Source: Dentipellis sp. KUC8613 (taxonomy: Eukaryota > Basidiomycota > Agaricomycetes > Russulales > Hericiaceae). Taken from it: a stretch of 64,000 nt of DNA. Both the position numbers and the translations under genes were made by a program. The DNA lies in assembly GCA_002286715.1 (NCBI GenBank), contig NSJX01000008.1:764714-828713 (forward strand), given 5' to 3'. Shown in pieces: positions 33,980 to 47,726 of this stretch. Within the stretch, counting starts at the first letter, position 1. Every line of letters begins with the position of its first letter. A model generated the notes under the pieces. The model searched no databases and had not been told where the DNA came from. It was given only the letters and a program-made list of their open reading frames with translations.

Positions 33980-36900
33980 CTATTCTATCTTACGTAGTAG
34001 GTACCGCTCAAAGTTCCCTTTATAGCGCTCCAGCTCTCCGTACCTCAACACACACATATCCAACACCCAAATGGGCTTCCTTGAATATGCATGTAACACT
34101 GCAGCACTGTACCTTTCATCCAAAATCCCGTATATCTGTCCTTTGAACTCCAACCCTCCGGGGCTAGCCACATCCAGTATGATGACACCCTGTGCCAGCA
34201 TTCTGTCCTGAGCATGGTCATGCAGATTTGCTGAGGTCCCCCATCCACATCCTGAGAGGAATGAGTCAAGACAGTGGATATGATTGTTATATGGGATGAT
34301 AGGATAGCTAGGCCGACGCCAAGAAGGTCGGGAGGTGTCGATGGGGTGTCCAAGCCATACAAGTGAATTCCGTAGAAAAGCTGCCAGACGGGCGGTATAC
34401 CGCATCTCGAGAGCCGTCTGATGATCTAAGACACCGTTGCTTGAAAGTGAGCCGAAGATACCCATGGACACTTCTACCTTTGGCTTCGTGGGCACGACAT
34501 CTAGTGCGCGACAACTATCATCAGCATTCTTCGTTGTCTGTGTGGAGGTTTCCGAGGTTCGATCTCTATTTGGGGTGAAAGATGCCAGGGCCGTGATTGA
34601 GGCAGGATCTGTGTGTTGCGGGCCGAGAAGACAAGATATGCTGGTGGACATGACGGGCACCTGAGTCTCCACAGAAGGCACGAAGCTAGGTTTGATGTTC
34701 TTCGAAGGGGACAAGGGCAGAGCCTCCTTGTTGACACTGAGGGGGAGGGCGGAGGAGGTTGCTTGCTCGACACCCGTCACAGAAGACGGTGCACCTTCAA
34801 AGACATCCTCCTGACTGCGTCGACGGTTTCTTGGGTATGAATACTGGTATGGAGAGGATAGCATTAGTGGATGTGCTTCACGAGTCTTCACTGCTGATTC
34901 TAGTGCGTTGGTGGTGACCGTGGAACGTGGGCCACCTACAGCCTCTCTGTGGCTAAAAGCATCTTCGTTTGGGTCCACTTTCTCCCAATTTTCGCCGCAG
35001 TCTTCTCTCCGAACTACATTCCTTCGGGTAGTATGATCAATACCATCAGCTTTTTCCATCCTTGCCACCCATTTGGCAACAAGGTCTGTGGCTTCTTTGG
35101 GCGGACTAATGCTGAGAAACGCTGAGTTCGCCCACAGTTTGTGGACTTCTTCCTCCGCCTCCTGGAAAGAACTCTTCCGGCCCACTACCTCATGGGCAAT
35201 GTCTTGCAGTCCTTGGAGTGTCACTGCATCTTTCCAATCTCGTTCACCGGTGCGATGAAGTTTGGAAATACGCGGCCAGCGCAATTCATAATACTACCAT
35301 AAACACTCAGCAAAGGATATCACACTAAGCACGAGACCGACCTTGCTATTATCTGCTTTCGTGAATCCCGCGCCGAACACATCAGCCAGAACAGGTTTGT
35401 TCAACATGATAAATGGGGGTGAAAGGCCCTTAAAGAAGGTGAACGTGTATGGCAGATTTAAGCACTGTTGGAAGGATTTCAATGATCAGAAGGACAAATT
35501 ACTGATTATGACTCACAGTCAAGCTATCGTCATATTTGACATGATCAGATGCATTAAAATGGAAGTTTGCTTCTTCGAGTTGTTCTCGGGTCAGGCCGTA
35601 AGAAACTGTGAAGTAGATCTGAAAATGTGGACGAACGAGGCTCTGCGAAAGTTGTTTACAAACGCAACAACGACGACACGGTGGGTCACTTACATTCGCC
35701 TTCAATTCATCTGCATTGGACAAGAGACCAATATAGAACGTGGTCAACGTCGAAGGGGACACTGTTTTAATGTAAGATAATGGGCTAGGTAAGAGGGGTT
35801 GTGACTTACCACGTAGTTCTCGTCCTCTACCCCTATCCCAACCAGCACCAACTATCAACAGATCAAGACTGTCTCCGTGGCCAGGTATATAATCCCGTTT
35901 GAGCTGTCTCAGGATGAGCTCAATTCAGATATTTTGTCGCTTCGCTTACCTTGATCCACGGCAGTCGGTAATCTCGGTAGCGGCTTTCATCTGCTTTCAA
36001 AACAATACCTTCTTCAAAGTCTGCAATATGTGCCGCAAATACGCGTCGGAGCTGGTGCTCGCCCCCGGCTATCCCAGAGGGACCGTCCAGGAGGATAGAA
36101 TGACGTTGAGCTATCATGGCGTGAGTTGGTATTGGGGTAACCACGGACTCCAAAAGAGCGCGCCGGCGATAGTAAGGTATATGAAGAAGAGATTTCGAGT
36201 CAAGCAGCAAGACGTCGAAGAAAACAAGTCCTAGATGGCGTGATCCACTATCGGAAGCGTTTGATATCATAGACGTCTGAGAACTGTAAGGAATGATGAG
36301 TTCTTGGAGCTGAAGGTGATTCCATAGAATGGAATCCTACTCTTGCTGAGATGCGGACACAACATGTTTACCGCGGACACCCTTAGCTGTACTTTCAATT
36401 AAGCTGCGAATTCGCCAGAATTCTGCAAATTCACCGGTAGTCGTCAGCCCAATCCGCTGCTGAGTTCGCTGAACATACCATCCACGCGATTGCGTTGGGT
36501 CGAGAACGCTACCATCTCCGCTTCAAGAATGATGTTGTGATGTATTTTCCTGCGGCCATTAGGGTTTTGTTCGGCACCATCAGCACTAGAGCGTTGAAGC
36601 CCCAATGCATTTATGATAACTCTAAATAGCATGAGTAGCAATGAAACAATGATTCGTTGAACCGACTTACTGGTGCACTGCATATCTGTCGTTTGTGGAG
36701 TCCCGTGCGCTCTTACTGAATATTTTGATATCGACAGAGCCTGTTTCGGAAACTTGAACGTGAATCTGTGCGCGTTCTCCATCATACTTAGTCTCAGCCC
36801 AGACCTTGGTGGAGCCATGGGCGACTAAGATGTTCAAGGCTTGCTTGCAACCGTGGCCTTTCCTACATTTAGGAATCTTGATGTTGTGATCGTTAGCACC

Positions 36901-37882
36901 ACCTAGTCTCACAAAACATTGCCACGGACCTCAACATGGGTTCCCGCTGTAGGTTGCGCCTCGATCCGGGGACTATTGGTTTCGATGAACGTTGCAGCTT
37001 CATGAAGTGATGCCCGGGAATGATAAACCCTTAGCATGCGGCCTGATTTGTCCCATGCTTTCATGGCATCTTCTTTGCTCAACATCTTGGTAGCGTTACT
37101 CTTGAAGCGTCTCAAGGCCGAAGAGGAGTGGGCATCAGAAACAGGGTAGAGTAGGGGTCGTAAGTCCTTCAAAATGATCTGCGTGAGAAACGCCGCATCC
37201 AGAGGAGGGAGTCCGTTATATAGAGTGCGCAGAATGTCCGCCCGTGAGCGAGGTGCAGTGGCCACAGGCAGTTGTCGAACAGAGACGTCGGAGAATGCGC
37301 ATAGGGAGGCTAGTTCAGTCAGGAGGGAATCTATCTCGAATACACTCAAGGGGCCTATTTTGTCATTGTTCTATCATATATATTGTATCAATAACATACA
37401 GCATTGTACCAGTGGAATTCTTACCTGCGCAGTGCATTGAAGTACTCTGCGGACTGCGTCCCCAAGACATCCAAGCGTGTGTTCAGCATTCCAGGTTTTC
37501 AATGTATGCCCGTATATTGACTCGTTGGATTTGTTCAACACGATACAGAGTGTCCTCCCCAGCAGTTTCTCTTGTAGCTGGTATCTTCGTTGTATATCCT
37601 CCTCTGGAAAGAGCAACCGAAAAATCACAGAACCCATCCCCGGTGGGGCGGAAGGGTACAGCTGTTGTAGCTGAGCAATCCAGTCTTCGAAAATACGGAG
37701 AGCAGGATAGGACGCTCCGGACGGCTGCCGTATAGAGTTCGCTTCTTGCGGTCGAACTTGAGAGATGCGGCGAAGAAGGGCGATGAAACTTGTCAGGTAA
37801 CTTTGTAAGGGATATCCACGAGTCAATCGAAACGGAGATACACTTACAAAGAGAATGGAATATCATTATGGACAATTTCCAT
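33980..37882 (-). CDS. ATP-dependent DNA ligase, Lig4-related fungal family
   Basis: Seals nicks through a lysyl-AMP intermediate. The start exon MEIVHNDIPFSF splices to FIALLRRISQVRPQEAN, the N-terminal helical domain. The adenylation motif is AETKYDGERAQIHV with the nucleophilic Lys; further motifs are ILEAEMVAF, HLGLVFFDVLLLD, EEGIVLKADESRY, LPWIKxxLKRDYIPGHGDSLD and LRWPRISKLHRTGERDWKD. A Ser/Thr-rich linker follows, then a C-terminal module (WLGHPIDTSRPSWRRPSYP, WVLDMCVLRYGELERYK) that may be BRCT-like. All catalytic motifs are intact. It may be Lig4 itself or the separate filamentous-fungal Lig4-like ligase; I cannot decide from sequence alone. Confidence 0.85.
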
Positions 37883-38477
37883 GATGAACGGTCCAGGGGA
37901 CAGGCCCGGGGCCACGGGCGGATGGGGGGAGGGGGAGAGAAACGTGTATGTACAGAGGAGGGCAACACTAGCGGGTTCTTTCGACGACGTGCGTTCAGAG
38001 GTGGCAAGGACACTGCCTCAGACGTGGGCTCAAGGTAAGACACGTTTGCCAGTGAGCCACATGCTAGAGGAGGCTTAGGTAGAGTTCAATTCGAGTTCAG
38101 CACAACGCGTCAGTACTTCAGTGGCTGTGACAACGCATGTATACTACAGGTAGCATCTGTAAATCAGCCTACTAATCGCAAATGCTGTGGTCGGACCTTG
38201 TCCAATGTGCGATTGAAAAGTGCTCAAGATGAGTCGCTCATACCTGCTCATAGCAAAGCGAATTTGCCGACGAGTCTAGCTTTACTTAGTGCTCACACGC
38301 CTGCTGACAAGTCTATGGACCTGGGACCATGATAAGTCAAAAAGCCTGATTGTTCCCCCAGAACACACTCAACAACACCGCCATCGTCAGTGAGGTGATG
38401 CACACAGTACAGAGTCGTGTAGCATGAAAAAGCTTTGGCATTCTAGAGGGGTGCACCAAGCGACGGGTCGTCGAACA
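37883..38477. other. Intergenic region DNA ligase / MAK16
   Basis: 595 bp upstream of the ligase start and downstream of the MAK16 stop, both on minus. The first 160 bp are G-rich on plus (C-rich on the coding strand), a likely promoter leader for the ligase. No frame or repeat of note. Confidence 0.45.
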
Positions 38478-39740
38478 CTACCACGACGGGGCATTCCGGT
38501 TGGCGAGTGGTCGGCTTGTCTCTTCTTCGTATTCAACTTCGACACGAGCTCCACCTGTACTCTATATAAGTTGATGGACATAATATATGGTAGGTAGGTG
38601 ACCCACGTTTTGGTTTAGGATGAGGTGCCGCAGATTTCCTCTTGCCAAGGGTGGGTTTTGATGGTGGTCTGCCTTCCAGTGCCTCGTCCTCGTCAGACCC
38701 AGAACCATATTCTCCCGCGTCCTGAAGTAAATGAGATACAGGCATACAGGAGAGATTTCTGACGTACCTCTAAGTCGCTCAAGTCATCGTCCTCCCCTTC
38801 ACTAATGTCACTGACGAACTCCCGGTCGCCCCACTCATCCTCATATTCGTTCTCTACTTCTTCCTCGTCCGTCTCCTCATCTTCCATCGTCAACTCCTCG
38901 TCTTCGTCTTGTGCCTCAAGCTTGCCCTCGCCCTTTTCCCTATCTAAGATCATTTGCCAAACATTCTCGTTCACGTTGAGGGGCGCATCGCCGTACGCCT
39001 TTGACTTCAGACGCTCGACCAATTCCTTCTCGATCGCACGCTCGAGGTGTGCCGCAGAGAGTGCTTTACGCTCGCGGACGGCCTCCCGGCGATCCAGCTT
39101 CTTCTTCACGCCAACGAGCTTCGGGCTAGGGTATGCGTACTTAGGCATTGCGCTGCACATACGAGAGACGGACAACCAGCTCACTCTTCGCGCAATTGTG
39201 CTCGTCGCATTTTGATGAGGTATTGTGTGATCTTCGTGACACGCTGCTTGCATTTGTGAATGGTAAAATTTGGCCAATGTATAAGCTCCTTGTCAATCTG
39301 GCGTATGTGCATGAGCCTCTAGCATGTCGCATAAGAGGCCGATATTACGCACCTGTTCAAGGGCAGTTGTGTAGTTCTTTGAGAGCTTTACACGTTCCCA
39401 CATGTGAGCCGGGCTATGTGCGCGCTCGATTGTCTTCACATAAAGATACAGGATGCCTATAATACACGCATGGTCAACTCAGGGCGCTACAGACGGAACG
39501 CAATCGCACCTTCATGTTCTCGGACTGTTGCATATCGCGAGTTTGCAAGGGGACATGACTGTCTAGTGCACAAGCCAGTGACGTTGTATTCGTTACGACA
39601 GAAGTTCTGGGTCACAGTTCTGCAGGGTGTAGCGAAAGTTAGCAAGGTTCAACGGGAAGTCGATAGCTCGCCGCCCACTTGACTTTGTAGGAGCAAAATT
39701 GCTGCCCGATTGCAGACCAGATCACATCGTCACTCTGCAT
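38478..39740 (-). CDS. MAK16: Mak16, ribosome biogenesis factor
   Basis: Nucleolar RNA-binding factor of early pre-60S particles, partner of Rpf1. The start exon reads [20 protein letters not shown], the near-invariant Mak16 N-terminus. Later exons carry [57 protein letters not shown], a long acidic tract ([17 protein letters not shown]), then [14 protein letters not shown] / [17 protein letters not shown] to a stop at 38478. The Cys-rich middle portion is split by several short introns. Divergent from the DUF1640 gene with 225 bp between ATGs. Confidence 0.92.
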
Positions 39741-39965
39741 ACTGGTCAATGACTGACAGGTTGAGGATCCTGGTGCTGTGGGGAAGAAGGGTAGATAAAT
39801 CGTGTAAAGGGAAAAACTGCAGGTTGCCAGAAAGTTAGACGCCGGGCACGACGGAAGGGCACGTGAGGCGAAGGTCCGAGTCCTGGTCAGGGTGCAGCTG
39901 CACTTTCACTTCCTCCGCTCACATATCTATCCTTAGGTCTTAGCATCCACGACTACACTAATAGC

Positions 39966-40756
39966 ATGTTTCGGGCAACGTTTCAGCGCCTCTACACCCC
40001 ACCGTGGACGACTACGCCTGCATTTTCACGCTCCTTCAGAACTACAAAACCTGCCCATGACTTTCACTTTGACACGCATCATTTCGTCCAGCGTCTGGAG
40101 CGCGAAGGGCTCAATCGTGCGCAGGCTGAAGGCATCATGTCCGCCATGGCCGAAGTCATCGATGAGAGTATTCGGAATATGACGAGCAATATGGTCACAA
40201 AGTCTGAACAGGAAAAGGTATCGGGAGAATCGTCGCTAGATATCCTGTTGCTGCCCTCATATGTTCCACGTCTTAGCATCATTACACACAGCAAGTTGAC
40301 TTTGCTCAGCTCAAGTCGGAACTGCAGTTGATGGAGAAGAATGACTTGTCTATGGTGAAAGCGGAGAACGACCGACTGGTAACAGACATTGAAAAGCTGA
40401 AACAGCGGCTAAGGGAAGAGATTACACGGACACAGTCTGGTGTACGTTTGGATCTCAATCTAGAGAAGGGGAGGATTCGCGAAGAGGCAAGTAGGCAAGA
40501 GCTGAAAGTGAAGGAAGTGGACACACGAATCGAGCAAGAAATTGCGGGTTTGCGTGCTGCTATACAGTCATCTAAGGTGAGTGTTGTTATGGTATTTGGT
40601 ATCTGCAAAATTCCTTACATGCTTGCCAGGCTACAACTTTGCAATACCTTGTCGGATTTGGTACGTCTCCATATACCCAGCAAACATAGTATTAACAACC
40701 TGATAGTCACGGGTTGTTCTGCACTGCTCATGGCGTACTTGCGTTTCCGTGTGTAA
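39966..40756 (+). CDS. DUF1640 / MCUR1-CCDC90 family mitochondrial protein
   Basis: Inner-membrane coiled-coil protein; yeast Fmp32 and animal MCUR1/CCDC90B are relatives, linked to respiratory-chain assembly and calcium uniporter regulation. The presequence MFRATFQRLYTPP...SRSFRTTK is followed by the signature HFDTHHFVQRLEREGLNRAQ, then AEGIMSAMAEVIDESI, a long coiled coil (LMEKNDLSMVKAENDRLV onward) and, after two small introns, LQYLVGFVTGCSALLMAYLR, a C-terminal transmembrane helix. Length (about 200 residues) fits. Convergent with GUK1. Confidence 0.9.
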
Positions 40757-40952
40757 TCCTTTTACTTCATATTTGAATTCTTGGACCTGTACGTATCGTG
40801 TCCTCTACTTCTATGCTGAGGCCGAGACATCTGATTTGTATCCCTATCTGTACGATAGAGGCTTGAACTATATTATGTATTGTACCCCAACAAAGTCTGC
40901 CGGAGTGAAATCAGAATCCCTAGAATGGATCACAAGCCGTCCATGCCAGCTA

Positions 40953-41664
40953 TCAGTCATCCAAGGGAGGTAGGGGATCCCCTTCAATTTCTTCGCCTAG
41001 CGCAACTGCTTTGAACAGGGAGTACGCTCGATCGAGATTATCGTTGACGATAACGAAGTCTGATGCGTTTGACTCCTTCGCATAACTGATTTCATTCAGA
41101 GCGGTCTTGAGACGCTTTTCGACGGATGCTTCAGACTCGGTGCCACGGCCAACAAGACGGGAGCGGAGCACGGCGAGAGAAGGCGGAGAGACAAAGAGAT
41201 AGACGGGATTTAAGGTGGTGGCTTTTATTTGACGGACACCCTATGTACAGGCTCGAGAGGTGAAGTGGAGATGCGGGGAAGAGAACATACCTGGACCTCG
41301 ATGTCCAAGATACAGCGCTTACCGAGATCGGCGATGGACTGGACGGCCTGGATGCTGGTGCCGTAGAGATTGCCAGAGAACTCTGCATGCTCGATGAAGG
41401 CGCCTTGGTCGACGAGTTTGAGGAAAGTTGGACGGGACACGAAATGATACTGGGTGCCATCGGTCTCGCCAGGGCGCGGGGCGCGGGTGGTATCTGCAAG
41501 GGATTAGCGCGGAAGCGGGTGAAGGGCGGGGGTGCATTACGGGAGACGCTGAAGGCAAAAGAGTCGGGAAATTCAGTGAAAAGACGGTGGAGAAGTGTGC
41601 TCTTGCCGGTGCCCGAGGGGCCGAAGAGGACGAGGGGACGCAGAAAGTCGGGATGGGGGGGCAT
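40953..41664 (-). CDS. GUK1: Guanylate kinase
   Basis: Phosphorylates GMP to GDP in the cytosol; essential for guanine nucleotide supply and GDP-mannose recycling. Three exons join as MPPHPDFLRPLVLFGPSGTG (P-loop) to FAFSVS / DTTRAPRPGETDGTQYHFVS to ILDIEVQ / GVRQIKATTLNPVYLFVSPP to PLPPLDD. GMP-binding residues in TTRxPRPGE and the EFSGNLYGTS segment are present. About 200 residues, as usual. The MPPHP ATG is the first ATG of the frame. Confidence 0.95.
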
Positions 41665-41953
41665 GGTGGTGGTCAAGCGAGAGAAAGACTAGAGAGTAAT
41701 AATATACTGGGTAAAGTAAAGTAAAGTAATGTAATGTAATGTAATGTACTAAGTATGTGCCTGGCAACGGCCGTGGACCGGACCGCGGGAGAGGAGGACC
41801 TGGCAAGTTTCGAGCGGACGACTTGGTCTCTCGTCTCTCCTCTCCCGCCTTTGCCCTCTCCTCGCCCTCGTCAATCTCCATTCCCTACTTGTCTATTTTT
41901 AATTATCCTGGCTTAATATCCACCTCCGTCCCACACGAACACTCACGACTCTC
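41665..41953. promoter_or_regulatory. Bidirectional promoter GUK1 / YANK kinase with pentanucleotide microsatellite
   Basis: 289 bp between divergent ATGs. At 41711-41745 lies a microsatellite, (GTAAA)3 followed by (GTAAT)4, about 50 bp from the GUK1 ATG. Confidence 0.5.
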
Positions 41954-43711
<1,758 letters not shown>

Positions 43712-44264
43712 CCTGATGTGCCCTCAGGCTCGTTTCTTCTGTCTTCTTTCTCGACCGATATTCATCGATAAGCCTAGTTATGTGATATCCGTAGGCGGTC
43801 GTTCACGTCCTACACCATGATGACTTCCCATTTCCCATCCATCCCTTTGCATCCGCTATCCTTTGCACGATATTCTCCTCATCATTGTGCACCATATACC
43901 TGACATTACATCACACTTTCTCCTTCCTTTTCTTTTCTAATCTTATCGGTCACATTTTTTTCTCTCTTTGGGAATACCTCGCTCTTTGGGGTATGCATCG
44001 CTGTATAATCAACTCACAATAATCTCTCGTCGTTGTATCCAATGTGCGGATCCTAGCATGAGCCTTCCCGGTTCTCACAACCTACATCAGCGGAAAGCAA
44101 ATCCAGTCATTTTCGATTAGCGTGGTCCAGCTGGCACTACCTGCTTTTTGGTCACTGCAGTTTTGGTCGTCATTACGATTCATCGATAGTTTCCCAGGAG
44201 TCCCTCGCTCAGAAACGTTCCCACACAATGAAAAAAATACTCGATTGAATTCTACTTTTGCCCG
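43712..44264. other. Convergent intergenic region YANK kinase / UDP-GlcNAc transporter
   Basis: 553 bp of T/C-rich 3' flank of two convergent genes. No frame or repeat of note. Confidence 0.5.
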
Positions 44265-45799
44265 CTATACGCGTTTACCTGGTGTGAGCTTGGATGGAGT
44301 CTGCAGCATTGGCGAGGAGTGAGGAGTCGTCCCTTTAGACAGTGTCTCCACCACTGCGTTGATACGGGTATACCAGAGCGAGCCGATAAATACCATGCTT
44401 GCGCCCAATCCTAATTGCACGTTCCAGCCACTTCCGAACCACCAGACGCTGAAGACCAAGCTGATTGCTTTCCGGGTTGTCAGTACGACTTGCGTCGAAA
44501 CAGAAGAGACGCGCTGGCGGGGAGGGGGGGGATACATGAAAACGTCAATAAAAGTTACCAGGGACGTGTGAGGAAACGGACCGATGTCAACTGATTCACG
44601 CCAGACACGCAGACGAGTTGGGACAGCAAGTTACCGACAAGGAGGTAGGGACGTGATGACACATCTCCATTTGACGCCTCTGAGAGGCTGTTCAGGCCAT
44701 ACTTCACTTGGGGTACGAGAAACAAGAATGCCGGAAGAGATAGCGCGTGCTGTGGACCATCGCAGCTCAGTATTTCCATACTAAAGGCGTGGTCCCCAAT
44801 ATAGTGCGTACCGTGTAGAAGATGCCTTCTCGCCAACAGGGGCCATATTTTTGGTATGTTTGCTCTTGAAGTATGCCAAGAATACCGGTCAAAAAGAGGG
44901 ATGCAGTTAGCATGGCGATACCCAGCGCATATTGTGTAGCGTTTTCTCCGGAGAAGGGTGACATGGAAGGAGAAGAGGCGTTGGGCAAAGGTCGTGACAG
45001 TGTAGCGATGATCACCCCCAAGGAAACGAGTGCGACTGCTAGCTATGAAGTGAATGAGCTCGCACATGAGGACGTCACCCGATGAAGTCTGAACTCACCA
45101 ACTGGCAAAACGAGTAGTGTTTCCTCAGCAGCAGTCTACCAAATAGCATGGATATAGCCAGCCCTATACATCAAGCAAATGAGCTTCCGTTTGGTGAGAG
45201 CGGGAATTGCCTGACCTGCGGAACGGAAGACAATCTGCACCGTCAAAGGAACGTGGAAGGCATAGACTAAATTGTTCAGTAGCGACCCGGTCGCAAACAC
45301 GACGACCTGGAGCAGCCAACGCGACAGTGGTACTTGACGAGGTTTTAGCCTAGGCAGGGGTGTCCACGAAAGATGAGAGGGAAGCTGCTGAAGCGCGATA
45401 AAGAGCATCTGGCAAAATGTGAGAGCTGAACCTGTAAGAAGGCAAACGCATTAACGTTAAAGAAAAAATGTCAGATAAAATATGCACCAATACGTGGCTC
45501 CGTTCTCAAGAGAGCTTCATACGCCCAAACATTGCTAGGGCGTACTGAATTAGTGTGGAACGCAACTCATCTAGTTTGGTCAAGACGTACGAACAGCACC
45601 CTCCCAAGACACAGGTGACTACAAATGAAAAATCCATCAAAGAGGTCGCGACGACGAAGGCTGGATCCACATGTCCACTCGCAATCTCCTGCTTGGAACT
45701 CGCTGAGGAGGTGGCGTCACCGTTGCTCTTGTCGTCAGACTTTTCGCCCAGATTGGCCTCTTTCGGAAGGCCCTTGGCACTGGTTCGCCGCTGAGACAT
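44265..45799 (-). CDS. YEA4: UAA-family nucleotide-sugar transporter (UDP-GlcNAc, Yea4 / SLC35B4 type)
   Basis: Multi-pass ER/Golgi antiporter importing UDP-N-acetylglucosamine (possibly UDP-xylose) for glycosylation and chitin-related synthesis. After a polar, probably cytosolic N-terminus (MSQRRTSAKGLPKEANL), exons give FSFVVTCVLGGCCS / NVWAYEALLRTEPRIG / ALTFCQMLFIALQQLPSHLS, PLSRWLLQVVVFATGSLLNN, FHVPLTVQIVFRSAG, LAISMLFGRLLLRKHYSFCQ, GVIIATLSRP, LGIAMLTASLFLTGILGILQ, EQTYQKYGPCWREGIFY, and late helices VVLTTRKAISLVFSVWWFG and MVFIGSLWYT. The family motif VLTTRKxxSL is intact. Substrate is inferred from family. Confidence 0.85.
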
Positions 45800-46096
45800 G
45801 CTGAGAACAGACGAAAGCAACCGAGAGGGGGGGGGGAAGAGAGCAGTCGGAAGTTTCGAGAAGAGAGCATCGAAGTGGATCAGGGACCCAGGGTTGGTAT
45901 TTTTGTTAAGATGCATGTCTAAGTATGACCAGTCACCGTAGTGCGGTCGCCCGGCATCATTTCGCACACACATATCCCATATCCCCGGTTCCTCGCGTGT
46001 CATGATCTTCCAACTCATGATTCCATGCCCAGCTTTTCCGGATGCACAGCACGGGGACGCCTATATATTGTACATAGCACATAATCATAGCGTTGA

Positions 46097-47545
46097 CTAC
46101 CAGCCAAAAATCAAGTCCGAAACCTGCCCCAACATTCCCCTTGTTGGAGACTGTCCGGTTATCACTGGAGCCCCGTTCACCATAGCGTGTGATGCAGGGG
46201 TCTTAGGCTGCGGCGCGCCGTCATGAGGACGACCAGAACCAGGCCTTCTGAAAGCAGAAGCAGAGGGCGCAAGACGAATAGGTGTCCCAACTGACGTCGC
46301 GCTCGAATGTGACTGGGATTGTCTATGATCAAAGCTCGAAGCGGAACGAGATCCGTCGACTGTCATAGATTCGGACGTTCGACCCAGTTGATTCTGTGGA
46401 TCTGGTGAATGGGGACTTGCGATGACGTTGCGGGATACAGATTGGATCATGAGGATGTCCGCTTGTGACGGATTCTGAACATCCGCTCAGTACTCAATGG
46501 AGCTTTGGGAACCAATAAACAGAACATACCGCCCATCTGACGCCTACCATCCAACTTCCATTTATAATTTCGCCATTCTTGCGTACAGCCCACATGGCAT
46601 CCGTAGGCTGCTTGTATCCTATACGGAAACAATTCATGATCTCCGTGTTTGGTTCTGGATCTGTCGTGTCCCCGATTTGCTTGAAATATTCGACAGCCAC
46701 ACTGTACTTGTCCGGAGGGTATCCAAAGACAACGACATAGATTGGCTCAGACGTTGGTGACACGGTCTGTGATGTTCGCGGTAGGAAGGCGTTTGAGGAG
46801 GATGCCTCAACAGCAGTGCTCTGTCGAATGAAGTTCAGAACCCCTACGAACTTATTCAAATATAGTCCTCACTCTGCGACTGGATGTAGGAGGGCTTTCC
46901 GTGAAAGTCACATTGACGATATCGTTCACGGAGGCAGTCGGAGGAGCATCCTCGTCCATAGTCTGGCGCTGTCTAGACAAAGAGATTCGAAAATGACCGA
47001 GGTTGTGCGGCATGTTAAAACCAACCTTGAACTTTCAAACATGGGATCTTTGCCAAATTCAGAAGTAGAGCCTCTGGTCAACGTCTGATTTAACTTCGCT
47101 TTGGTCTGAACGACTGGCAATTCATCTTGTCGTTGGCTGCTCTGTGGGGATATCTAGTATTATCGCTTGAAGATAGACGTATACCTGGACATATGACAAG
47201 AGTACATACGTTGTTTTGTGACATGGTCTAACGCGAAAGGGTGTAAATGATATAGCTCGACTTGTAGCAAACTAGACATACCATGATATAGCCCGACTGA
47301 TAATGAGATCGCGACTGCAGAAAGGGTTCACTGAGAGACGTTGACAACGGGGGGGGAGGGGTGGTGCTGGCCCACGGGCTAGAACCGTGAGGATGGTGTG
47401 TACTAGCAGAGCCTGCTAAGCTGGACAGAGAGAAAGGAGAGCCATGAGAAGAAGGTTGGGACGCCGAATACGACAATTGGGGTCTATTTTTATCTTGGAT
47501 GTCATAGCCTGTAAAAGGCGATGGAGAGTGCGCCGGGTGGAACAT
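46097..47545 (-). CDS. NUP53: Nucleoporin Nup53 / Nup35 (MPPN-type RRM)
   Basis: Inner-ring nuclear pore protein linking Nup155/Nup170 and Nup93 to the pore membrane. The N-terminus is Ser/Pro-rich and disordered (MFHPAHSPSPFTGYDIQDKN). The RRM-like dimerisation domain reads EPIYVVVFGYPPDKYSVAVE, YFKQIGDTTDPEP, NCFRIGYKQPTDAMWAVRKN, GEIINGSWMVGVRWA. The C-terminal membrane-binding amphipathic helix GMLGQVSDLIFGW is the family hallmark. Several short exons with GT/AG borders. Divergent from ZPR1, 181 bp between ATGs. Confidence 0.9.
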
Positions 47546-47726
47546 GGATGCGAGTGGTGGACGTGGTCACTGGAGGTTCGAACGAAGCCAGGCGCGTTTG
47601 TCACCTGTGTCCTGACACCGGCGTCTAATCGGCCGTGACATAAGCTTATCATGTCATGTGACACTCACGCATATAGGATGAATTCTGAATCTAAGTAATG
47701 AACCTCTTCTTCAAGCTTCACGATCT

